A stretch of 48,430 bases of DNA from Emticicia sp. (lineage in GTDB: Bacteria; Bacteroidota; Bacteroidia; Cytophagales; Spirosomataceae). The DNA lies in assembly GCA_023254245.1 (NCBI GenBank), contig JALQYE010000002.1, positions 16,528-64,957 of the forward strand, read 5' to 3'. The position numbers and the translations under genes were made by a program. This document shows positions 35,525 through 42,311 of this stretch, one piece after another. Numbering within the stretch: the stretch's first letter is position 1; each line of letters begins with the position of its first letter. The notes beneath the pieces are model-generated. The model was not told the DNA's origin and searched no databases. It worked only from the letters and a program-made list of their open reading frames with translations.

Positions 35525-38269
35525 ATGAAAAGATTTCTTCTTTATTCCTTACTTATTTTAGTTTTTTTACCAAAACATCTTCAAGCTCAGGATACTCCCA
35601 AATTGGCTGAAGAAAACAAAAAAATCATCAAAGATGAGTTTTATAATAATGTTCCTTTACCTGCGGTTTTATCAGACTTAGAGAAAAAATATTCGTTGAA
35701 ACTTCTCTATGATAAAGAAGCAATCAGAGAATTTAGTGTTACGCATTGGTTCGAAAATCAGACAATCGAAACAGGCTTGAAATCAATTCTCAAGAAGCTT
35801 CCGCTCAAATATTACATTGATGACAATGGCTTTGTGAATATCGTGCCCAAAACTACGAGAGTGGAAACAGTAGTTGACCGACAATTTAGAGGAAAAGCCG
35901 AAAAGACAAATTTTACGCTCACAGGCCGAGTTGTTGACATAAACAATGGCGAAAATTTGCCTTTTGCGTCGGTTTTGGTAAGAGGCACAACACTCGGAGG
36001 GCAAACCAATGTCGATGGGTATTTTACCTTACAAAAGGTGCCATCTGATACCGTAACGCTTGAAGTGAGCTACGTTGGGTATCGAACTCGGAATTTTCAC
36101 TTAAACCCCAAACTTGATGTAAACGACCTAAAAATTGAGGTAGAACCTGCGGTTGATATGCTCGAAGAAGTGGTAGTTGAAGGTGAAAAAACAGAAGTTT
36201 TGAAAGCAAATGAGGTAGTGGGAATGATAAAAATGACTCCCCGAAACATTGCTAAATTGCCAAATGTAGGCGAGCGTGACCCATTTCGTGCTTTTCAGTT
36301 GATGCCAGGGGTTAGTGCTTCAAATGAATCGTCGTCAGGGCTTTACGTGCGTGGTGGCACGCCAGACCAAACCCTTGTGCTTTATGATGGCTTCACGGTT
36401 TATCACGTTGACCACCTTTTTGGTTTTTTCTCGGCTTTTAATTACAACGCCATCAAAGATATTCAGCTTTATAAAGGCGGTTTTGATGCTAAATTTGGTG
36501 GCAGAATTTCAGCCGTTGCCGAAATCACAGGGAAAGATGGCAACAAAAAAGAGTTTAATGCTGGGGTAGATTTGAGTTTACTGAGTACGAATGCGTATGT
36601 CGAAACGCCACTTGGCTCGAAGTTTACATTTTTAGTAGCGGCTCGTAGGTCATATAAAGGGCCACTTTACAATAAATTATTCAAGCGTTTTACGAGCGAA
36701 AATCAAACTCAACAACAGCAGGGGCCAGCTGGTGGCTTTCCTGGTGGCGGCGGTGGTCGATTTGGAAGTTTTGCTACTACACAAACCGCCAGCTCGTATT
36801 TCTACGACCTTAATTCAAAGCTGACTTATACACCAACCAAGAAAGATATAATTTCGCTGAGTTTATACAATGGTACGGATAATATGGATAATTCGTCAAG
36901 CTCAAACTTAGGAAATGTAGGTGGTTTTGGTGGTAGAAATATCGGCTTGAATACCTCAAATACGGATGTATCTAATTGGGGTAATTTGGGTGGAAGTTTG
37001 AAATGGTCGAGACGTTGGAGTGATAAGTTTTATAGCAATTCATTGATTTGTTATTCAAACTATTACAGCACTCGTGATAATAGCCGAACTATTACCACGA
37101 ATCGTGATGGCACCGAACGAGAAGTAAAAATCGGACAGTTAGAAGATAATAATCTTAATGATTTTACTGCCAAGACTGATTTTGAGTGGAAGTTATTTAA
37201 AGATAATCAATTGGATTTTGGTTTACAATACACTAAAAATATCATAAAATATACTTATAGTCAGAACGATACAGTTTCAGTCTTGGACAGAAATGATAGG
37301 GGAGCAACGGCTACATTTTATGTGCAAGATAATGTAAAGCTTTTGGATGGTCGTTTGCATTTATTACCAGGTGTGCGTATCACAAATTTTGATGTTACGA
37401 AGAAAAACTATATAGAACCTCGTTTTTCGGCTAATTATAATATAACAAAACAGCTAAAACTTAAAGGAGCGGCAGGGGTATATTATCAGTTTGTGAAGCA
37501 AATCAATCGTGAAGATATTTCGCAAGGAAATCGAAATTTCTGGATTCTTTCAAATGCAGCGTCTTTACCCGTCACTAAATCCAATCACTTGATTTTAGGT
37601 GGAAGTTATGAACTACCTAATTATCTTTTTGATGTAGAGTTTTACCAAAAGAATAGTACAAATATCACCGAATATACGCTTCGTTTTGTGCCGAAAGTAG
37701 GCCGAGGTTTGAGTGCCAACGAAACATTTTTTAATGGTTCGGAGACGGTTAGGGGAGTGGATGTTTTGATACAACGTAAATTCGGAGATTTTAATGGTTG
37801 GATAGGCTACACTTTGGCTGAAGCTAAACGAAACATCACGGCTTTTTCGGATAAAGCTTATTATTCCGACCAAGACGTCAGGCATCAGTTCAAGGCAATT
37901 GCCTCATACAAGTATAAACGGTGGGATTTGGCTGCTACTTGGATTTATTCGTCTGGACGACCATATACCTCAATTTTAGGAGCATATCAACTCACGCTTT
38001 TAGATGGTTCGGTCAAGAATTTTACGAACCCATCAGATAAAAACGCTAATCGTTTTCCAGCCTATCATCGTATGGATATTTCGGCTACATATAATTTTAG
38101 CTCACACTTTAATATTGGTTTCTCGATTTTCAATCTTTATAATCGAAGCAATACTTGGTATAAACGTTTTCAAGTGATTACCGAAGATGGTATTACGGCT
38201 TTGCAAATTACAAATGTGAAATATTTAGGAATTACACCAAACGTAACACTCAGTTGGAAATTAAGATGA
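35525..38269 (+). CDS. TonB-dependent outer-membrane receptor with STN and CRD domains
   Basis: A 914-residue receptor with a signal peptide (about 1-21). An STN-like secretin/TonB short domain (about 35-108) is followed by a carboxypeptidase-regulatory-like domain (~131-215, LTGRVVDINNGENLPFASV), the plug (~230-345, SGLYVRGGTPDQTLVLYDG and LYKGGFDAKFGGRISAV) and a 22-strand-type beta barrel to the C-terminus. A Gly/Gln-rich loop (about 392-412) lies in the barrel. STN-bearing receptors often pair with anti-sigma factors, but here the local regulator is a LytTR system. The next gene encodes a DUF4249 lipoprotein, a common receptor partner in Bacteroidota. The substrate is unknown. Confidence 0.93.
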   Translation: MKRFLLYSLLILVFLPKHLQAQDTPKLAEENKKIIKDEFYNNVPLPAVLSDLEKKYSLKLLYDKEAIREFSVTHWFENQTIETGLKSILKKLPLKYYIDDNGFVNIVPKTTRVETVVDRQFRGKAEKTNFTLTGRVVDINNGENLPFASVLVRGTTLGGQTNVDGYFTLQKVPSDTVTLEVSYVGYRTRNFHLNPKLDVNDLKIEVEPAVDMLEEVVVEGEKTEVLKANEVVGMIKMTPRNIAKLPNVGERDPFRAFQLMPGVSASNESSSGLYVRGGTPDQTLVLYDGFTVYHVDHLFGFFSAFNYNAIKDIQLYKGGFDAKFGGRISAVAEITGKDGNKKEFNAGVDLSLLSTNAYVETPLGSKFTFLVAARRSYKGPLYNKLFKRFTSENQTQQQQGPAGGFPGGGGGRFGSFATTQTASSYFYDLNSKLTYTPTKKDIISLSLYNGTDNMDNSSSSNLGNVGGFGGRNIGLNTSNTDVSNWGNLGGSLKWSRRWSDKFYSNSLICYSNYYSTRDNSRTITTNRDGTEREVKIGQLEDNNLNDFTAKTDFEWKLFKDNQLDFGLQYTKNIIKYTYSQNDTVSVLDRNDRGATATFYVQDNVKLLDGRLHLLPGVRITNFDVTKKNYIEPRFSANYNITKQLKLKGAAGVYYQFVKQINREDISQGNRNFWILSNAASLPVTKSNHLILGGSYELPNYLFDVEFYQKNSTNITEYTLRFVPKVGRGLSANETFFNGSETVRGVDVLIQRKFGDFNGWIGYTLAEAKRNITAFSDKAYYSDQDVRHQFKAIASYKYKRWDLAATWIYSSGRPYTSILGAYQLTLLDGSVKNFTNPSDKNANRFPAYHRMDISATYNFSSHFNIGFSIFNLYNRSNTWYKRFQVITEDGITALQITNVKYLGITPNVTLSWKLR

Positions 38270-38315
38270 GGTTGACTGATTTTAGTTAGAGGTAGAAATT
38301 AATAAATAAAATAAG

Positions 38316-39167
38316 ATGAAAAAAATATATATAATGGTATTGTTGAGTGCGATTCAAAGCATTTTATGGGCTTGTACTGAAACAAACGATGTAATAAACC
38401 CAGGAGATAAACCTGTAATAGAAGCCTATTTAGCTCCTAATCATCCTGTAAGTTTGAAAGCTTATACCGAAATTCCTTACTCCGAATCTTCAGAAGGGGT
38501 TTCGCAAGTAATTGATGGTCTTTCGATTAAGATAATTGGAAGTAATGGTAAAACCTTTGTGCTAAAATCCGTAGGAAATGGAATTTATGAGTCAGCCTCT
38601 AATGAGTTGATAGGAGCGGCGGGTACAACCTACTCGTTAGAGTTTGATTATAAAGGAAGAAAAGTGACGGCTTCGACTGAAATTCCAGCAAAACCAGTCA
38701 ATTTTGCGAGTGATAAAAAAGAAATATCTCGCACACAAATTGATTTGTCGGCAGGTTTTCAAGGCGGAATACGACCACCTGGTGGAGGTTTTAATGAACA
38801 AAACACACCAGTTAATCTGACTTGGAGTAACCCAAACAAATATTATCATTTTGTAGCTGTGGAAAATGTTGAAACTGACCCCGTTCAGATTCTGATTCCG
38901 CCAACGGGTAGGACTTTCCCAAACTTTAGGTTTTTCAACGAACCCCTTACTGGTAGTAGTAATGAAGTACGCTCGCAGAGTTTTCAATATTTTGGTAAGC
39001 ACAATATTATTCTTTATCGTGTCAATCCCGAATATGCTGCACTTTACCAATCGAGTGGCACTACTTCTCAGAACCTCAGTACACCTCCAACGAGTATCAT
39101 TAATGGATTGGGAATATTTACTGGTATCAATGCCGATACTATAAAATTTGTAGTGAACAAAAATTAG
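38316..39167 (+). CDS. DUF4249 surface lipoprotein
   Basis: A 283-residue lipoprotein with its lipobox at ILWAC (Cys20). The DUF4249 pattern is visible: KPVIEAYLAPNHPVSLKAY, the GLSIKIIG and GIYESA strands, then GTTYSLEFDYKGRKVTASTEIP, an Ig-like sandwich. DUF4249 genes typically follow a TonB-dependent receptor and may act as a substrate-capture lid, by analogy with SusD (inference). A Gly/Pro-rich segment GGIRPPGGGFNEQ occurs mid-protein (about 150-162). It follows the receptor by 46 bases and ends the locus at a terminator. Confidence 0.87.
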   Translation: MKKIYIMVLLSAIQSILWACTETNDVINPGDKPVIEAYLAPNHPVSLKAYTEIPYSESSEGVSQVIDGLSIKIIGSNGKTFVLKSVGNGIYESASNELIGAAGTTYSLEFDYKGRKVTASTEIPAKPVNFASDKKEISRTQIDLSAGFQGGIRPPGGGFNEQNTPVNLTWSNPNKYYHFVAVENVETDPVQILIPPTGRTFPNFRFFNEPLTGSSNEVRSQSFQYFGKHNIILYRVNPEYAALYQSSGTTSQNLSTPPTSIINGLGIFTGINADTIKFVVNKN

Positions 39168-39210
39168 AACAGAGTAATATATCTATTTTTTAAGGTTAGT
39201 AAATTTAATA

Positions 39211-39236
39211 AAGGGTCGGTTTTACCAACCCTTTTA
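39211..39236 (+). terminator. Intrinsic terminator after the DUF4249 gene
   Basis: Arms AAGGGTCGGT/ACCAACCCTT with one mismatch around a short loop, followed by TTTATTT. Confidence 0.72.
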
Positions 39237-39239
39237 TTT

Positions 39240-39274
39240 CATTAATCCCAGTAAAATATTTACTGGGATTAATG
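39240..39274. repeat. Perfect 16-bp inverted repeat
   Basis: Arms 39240-39255 and 39259-39274 pair perfectly around a 3-base loop (ATTAATCCCAGTAAA core). No T run follows on the plus strand. It may be a second terminator, a minus-strand terminator or a protein site. Confidence 0.6.
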
Positions 39275-39305
39275 GTATAGTATTTGTCTCTTTATTGGAA
39301 AATAA

Positions 39306-39337
39306 TTGAATTTTACAGCTCAATTATAATATTTTTG
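39306..39337 (+). promoter_or_regulatory. Promoter of the Crp/Fnr-family gene
   Basis: TTG (39306-39308), 21 bases, TATTTTTG (39330-39337) fits the Bacteroidota consensus, 30 bases before the ATG. An AATTGA-N10-TCAATT dyad (39304-39325) overlaps the -33 element and could be an operator. Confidence 0.6.
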
Positions 39338-39367
39338 TGCATATAATATCGTCCGTCAACTAACATT

Positions 39368-39931
39368 ATGAATTACTCTTTCAATATAATAGAAGAATAT
39401 AAGTCGCTGAGTCCGAATATTCAGGCTGATATTTTGGCTAATTTGAAAATTTTAGAATTTACCAAACATGATTTTTTATTGAAAAAAGGAGAAGTCTGTG
39501 AAGGGATTTATATCATTGAAAAAGGTTGTTGTCGAACTTACTTGGAAGAAGGAGGCAGAGAAATTACCACTTCTTTTGGCATTGATACCAACATAATTTG
39601 TAGTGCTTACAGTTATTTATCACAAACGATTTCGGAAGAATACATTCAAACTCTTGAAGATACATTTTGTTACTTTATTTCTTACCAAAGTATTCAATCA
39701 TTACTAAATACCTATGTTGAATTTAATGTTTTTGTAAGAAAAGTATATGAGTCATTACTAATTAATGAAATAAGCCTACTCAATTCGATTAGAACTAAAA
39801 GTGCGTTTGAGCGATACGAACTCTTTATGGAAAAAACACCTAAGCTATTGCAACGAGTGCCACTTAGTCATTTGGCTACATTCTTAGGTATGAGTAAAGA
39901 AACGTTGAGTAGAATGAGAAGTAAGATATAG
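39368..39931 (+). CDS. Crp/Fnr-family regulator with FNR-like recognition helix
   Basis: A 187-residue protein: a cyclic-nucleotide-binding-like beta roll (about 20-110), a dimer helix, and a C-terminal helix-turn-helix (LSHLATFLGMSKETLSRM). The recognition helix has Glu178, Ser181 and Arg182, the E-x2-SR arrangement with which FNR reads TTGAT. The FNR Fe-S cysteine pattern is absent (the Cys residues fall at 44, 54-55, 78 and 101), so it should sense something other than oxygen through a cluster. A perfect TTGAT-ATAT-ATCAA site stands 454 bases downstream, before the peptide gene. It converges on that peptide gene with a shared terminator. Confidence 0.88.
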   Translation: MNYSFNIIEEYKSLSPNIQADILANLKILEFTKHDFLLKKGEVCEGIYIIEKGCCRTYLEEGGREITTSFGIDTNIICSAYSYLSQTISEEYIQTLEDTFCYFISYQSIQSLLNTYVEFNVFVRKVYESLLINEISLLNSIRTKSAFERYELFMEKTPKLLQRVPLSHLATFLGMSKETLSRMRSKI

Positions 39932-39932
39932 T

Positions 39933-39971
39933 AAACGAAAAAAGCCTTGAATTTTAAGGCTTTTTTCGTTT
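39933..39971. terminator. Bidirectional intrinsic terminator
   Basis: Perfect 16-base arms (39933-39948, 39956-39971) with a 7-base loop and A/T runs in the arms, serving the convergent regulator and peptide genes. Confidence 0.88.
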
Positions 39972-39994
39972 TTGGGATACAAGTCTTCAAAAGA

Positions 39995-40243
39995 TTATTT
40001 GCAAATGCCTAACGACAAGCTAAATGAAAACGAGATTGTTGGGAGGCACGTTGTTGGCTTTGGAGCACAAGGATTTGTGTATCCGCCAGTAGTGCAAGAT
40101 GTTGGTGGTGGTGTATAGCAAGGTGCTGGTTGGCAAGTAGTTGTTTTAGGGGCACATAACAACGATAAAAGTCCGAAAGTACCACCTTGTACTTCTTCTG
40201 TGTTTGAGATTTCAAACGATGAGAAATTGTCTAATGATTTCAT
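39995..40243 (-). CDS. Double-glycine-leader Cys/Pro/Thr-rich peptide (candidate RiPP precursor)
   Basis: An 82-residue peptide. The leader MKSLDNFSSFEISNTEEVQGG resembles Bacteroidota double-glycine leaders, with predicted cleavage after Gly20-Gly21. The core has seven cysteines (30, 37, 42, 50, 59, 66, 81), many Pro and a dozen Thr. It contains an imperfect internal repeat CAPKTTTCQP / CAPKPTTCLP, both Cys-x6-Cys, and ends in a Ser/hydrophobic alternation with a C-terminal CK. I do not recognise a named family. The upstream genes on the same strand encode a SpaB_C-like protein and a GT2 glycosyltransferase. No C39 peptidase/transporter is in the window. Function as a modified secreted peptide is inferred. 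Confidence 0.72.
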   Translation of the reverse strand: MKSLDNFSSFEISNTEEVQGGTFGLLSLLCAPKTTTCQPAPCYTPPPTSCTTGGYTNPCAPKPTTCLPTISFSFSLSLGICK

Positions 40244-40320
40244 TGTGTTTATATTTTTTAAGGTTCACGAATATTTAGACTTTGGGTCACTCAATAGATT
40301 TTGTCTAAACATTAACATTA

Positions 40321-40328
40321 CAAATGTA
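40321..40328 (-). promoter_or_regulatory. -7 element before the peptide gene
   Basis: Minus-strand TACATTTG matches TAnnTTTG 77 bases before the peptide ATG. No well-spaced -33 TTG is present, which would suit an activator-dependent promoter. The FNR-type site is centred about 60 bases upstream of this element. Confidence 0.42.
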
Positions 40329-40374
40329 TTATTTTAATATGATTTAGAACCGTTCAATAACACTATTTTCTGTG

Positions 40375-40396
40375 TTTTTTGATATATATCAAAAAA
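40375..40396. promoter_or_regulatory. Perfect FNR-type palindrome
   Basis: A perfect 22-base palindrome centred at 40385.5 contains TTGAT-ATAT-ATCAA, the exact FNR consensus TTGATnnnnATCAA, flanked by T and A runs. It lies between the SpaB_C-like gene and the peptide gene, roughly 70 bases before the peptide's predicted transcription start, a usual class I activator distance. It could alternatively form a weak A/T terminator hairpin. Confidence 0.6.
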
Positions 40397-40453
40397 TAAA
40401 AAAAAGTGATTGAGTGGTACGATTTTTGTCATAATTTTATAACTCAACTACAA

Positions 40454-41206
40454 TCAAAATTGAAGGACAGCTTTTGTGGTATACAATAATTGAGGGACAA
40501 AACTTCTAATTTCCAGCATAGTACAAATACTTTCTACCAGTGTATGGAAAGTTGCGATATTTAAAAAATCAGACGCTATATTTAGCCAATTTATCACCCA
40601 GTTTTCAATTCTTTCTTCAGACTCTATTTCTTGTACTTCTCTGTAAAAATTGACTAACGGTGAGTTCTTATCTATATTATTTGGATTATTTTCGAGAGTT
40701 TGAGCCAATTCCTGCTTAATTTGTTCTTTATTTGCCTTTACCAGGGCCATAAATATTAATTGAATAGCAAAGTTGATTCTGCTTTTTTCTTCGATAAAAA
40801 AATCGTTGTATCGAAGTGCATCAATCACAACTGAACTTAGATTTCTTAAAAAAATGAGGTATTCATTGTCTGCCAGATTGTCAGAATAAGTAATATTAAT
40901 TGGTTGAGGAATGTATGTGATAGTATGCAGAGAGTTGTCGGGAAGATTCTTGAAAAGGGGGTCTTCACTGACCGTTACATCGTATATTGGTAAAGACATT
41001 AAATACGAAGAGATTATATTTAACTGAACTTTTTTAAAATTCGTACCAAACACTTTTAGGTGATACCCTCTTTCAGAATCGAAAAAGAAAAAGAATTGCT
41101 TCTGGCCTAATGTTTCTTCTAAAAAAGCAAGAATTGTTTCCCAATTTCTTTTGTGGGAAAATACCATAAATCCTTGAAGTTGATTATTCGTAAAAAGATT
41201 TTTCAT
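40454..41206 (-). CDS. Divergent SpaB_C/thiopeptide-type biosynthesis protein
   Basis: A 250-residue soluble protein. By eye it follows the lantibiotic-dehydratase C-terminal (SpaB_C, thiopeptide-type) domain along its length: QFFFFFDSERGYHLKVF resembles W-FFIRY-x-D-x2-HLR-x-R-F, RINFAIQLIFMALVKA resembles the middle helix, and TFHTLVESICTMLEIRS resembles the HM-x2-NRLF end. The residues expected to act in elimination are changed (RY to FD, NR to ES), so it may bind the leader rather than catalyse. Its ATG overlaps the glycosyltransferase stop by 4 bases (ATGA). The family assignment is inference from pattern and context. Confidence 0.45.
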   Translation of the reverse strand: MKNLFTNNQLQGFMVFSHKRNWETILAFLEETLGQKQFFFFFDSERGYHLKVFGTNFKKVQLNIISSYLMSLPIYDVTVSEDPLFKNLPDNSLHTITYIPQPINITYSDNLADNEYLIFLRNLSSVVIDALRYNDFFIEEKSRINFAIQLIFMALVKANKEQIKQELAQTLENNPNNIDKNSPLVNFYREVQEIESEERIENWVINWLNIASDFLNIATFHTLVESICTMLEIRSFVPQLLYTTKAVLQF

Positions 41207-42201
41207 GCCAGCATTATTGGATTGGTATAATCGAAATTTTTAAAAACAATTCCGTTTCCAAACGATTCATTATTCACAGTTGTTCGTTTATGGTGAAAAT
41301 TCTCCATAAATCGAAGTTTATTACTTAGTTGAGAGTAAAAATTGATGGTCGAAATGAGTGTTTCTTGCTTCGTTATTATGGTCGAATTTGCTACTAAATC
41401 TTCATTAAAAAGGCCTTTTTCGATAGAATTTTCAGAGATGTAATACCTATTTAGAAATTCGAGCGGATGAATAGTCTCAATTTTAATATTTGAGTTGCTG
41501 AACATACTATCAATAATTAGAGCAGATTCGTAAGTATTATCTTGATAGAGAATAGTCAATTTTGATTGCCAAAAAGTAAGTTTTTCTACGAAAATAGATT
41601 GATGATGATTGTAAATATATTCGTTTTTGATTCGCTCATCTTCGGTATGTGTAATGGCTTTTAGAAATTCCAGATTATTAAATGTAGCTTCTGTTCGCCC
41701 TAAATTAGTTAACCTATTTTTGAGGTCATTATCCTCAAAACCATAACCTTTAATTGCCTCGTCGTATCCTCTGATTTGAAGAAAATCATTTTTTGTTGTT
41801 GTAATTTTTCCGAAAGTATCGCTCAAATTATTATTTTGTGGAGCTATAAAAATAGAATTGTGCTGCTGAAACATAGCCGTAAGGTACTCGGCGAAGCCTT
41901 TTCCTGTATAGTTATCGGCATCTAAATTACAAACTACATCGCCACTGGCTAATCTAAAAGCCATATTGCGAGAGTGACTACGGTTATAAAAAGTTGGTTG
42001 AGTGGTTTTAAAATAAATAACTTTCCCGCAAAAAATATCGAAATTTTGCTGCATCCAAGTTTCTAAACCGTCGGTAGAATTATAATCTAAAATGACGAAT
42101 TCAATGTTTTCGGTAGTTGCGTTATCAGCCACATTCATCGGAAGGGTTTCTTTCAGATGATGTAAGCGATTCATAACTGTCGTACAAAATGAAATTTTCA
42201 A
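41203..42201 (-). CDS. GT2 glycosyltransferase with galactosyltransferase C-terminal motif
   Basis: A GT-A fold glycosyltransferase. Motifs are ISFCTTVMNRLHHLKETL (first strand), VILDYNSTDGLETW, the metal-binding VCNLDADNYTG (DxD) and GYDEAIKGYGFEDNDLKNRL, the G-x-ED-x-D motif of Glyco_transf_7C domains. A ~100-residue C-terminal region is unassigned. The frame is open from TTG 42267, but that falls in the upstream gene's terminator hairpin; I prefer TTG 42201, which starts at LKISFCTT as in relatives. ATG 42174 would cut the first strand. It overlaps the SpaB_C-like gene by 4 bases, so peptide glycosylation is a reasonable hypothesis; glycan synthesis is the alternative. Confidence 0.8.
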   Translation of the reverse strand: MKISFCTTVMNRLHHLKETLPMNVADNATTENIEFVILDYNSTDGLETWMQQNFDIFCGKVIYFKTTQPTFYNRSHSRNMAFRLASGDVVCNLDADNYTGKGFAEYLTAMFQQHNSIFIAPQNNNLSDTFGKITTTKNDFLQIRGYDEAIKGYGFEDNDLKNRLTNLGRTEATFNNLEFLKAITHTEDERIKNEYIYNHHQSIFVEKLTFWQSKLTILYQDNTYESALIIDSMFSNSNIKIETIHPLEFLNRYYISENSIEKGLFNEDLVANSTIITKQETLISTINFYSQLSNKLRFMENFHHKRTTVNNESFGNGIVFKNFDYTNPIMLA

Positions 42202-42253
42202 GGCTATATATATAATGGTTTTTAAATCTCGAATCGTGTACAACTCTCTAAAA

Positions 42254-42289
42254 TAAAGTCCGAACAAAGATAGCTTTATTCGGACTTTA
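42254..42289 (-). terminator. Terminator of the M14 peptidase gene with embedded -7 element
   Basis: Perfect 11-base arms (42254-42264, 42279-42289) with a 14-base loop. On the minus strand the loop region contains TATCTTTG (42272-42265), an exact -7 element that could start the glycosyltransferase operon. The same DNA may therefore end one transcript and begin the next. Confidence 0.55.
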
Positions 42290-42311
42290 CTTACTTCTAA
42301 CTTAAAACTAC

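Noticed and set aside
40009-40215. Alternative 68-residue frame overlapping the peptide gene
   Set aside because: It has a low-complexity Gln/Leu/His composition, and the other frame has a recognisable leader and core.
40375-40396. The 22-base palindrome as an ordinary terminator
   Set aside because: The stem is almost all A/T with a weak centre; the exact TTGAT-N4-ATCAA match and the neighbouring regulator favour a binding site, though a terminator role is not excluded.
42201-42267. Glycosyltransferase start at 42267
   Set aside because: The TTG falls within the preceding gene's terminator hairpin and adds 22 residues before the first GT2 strand.
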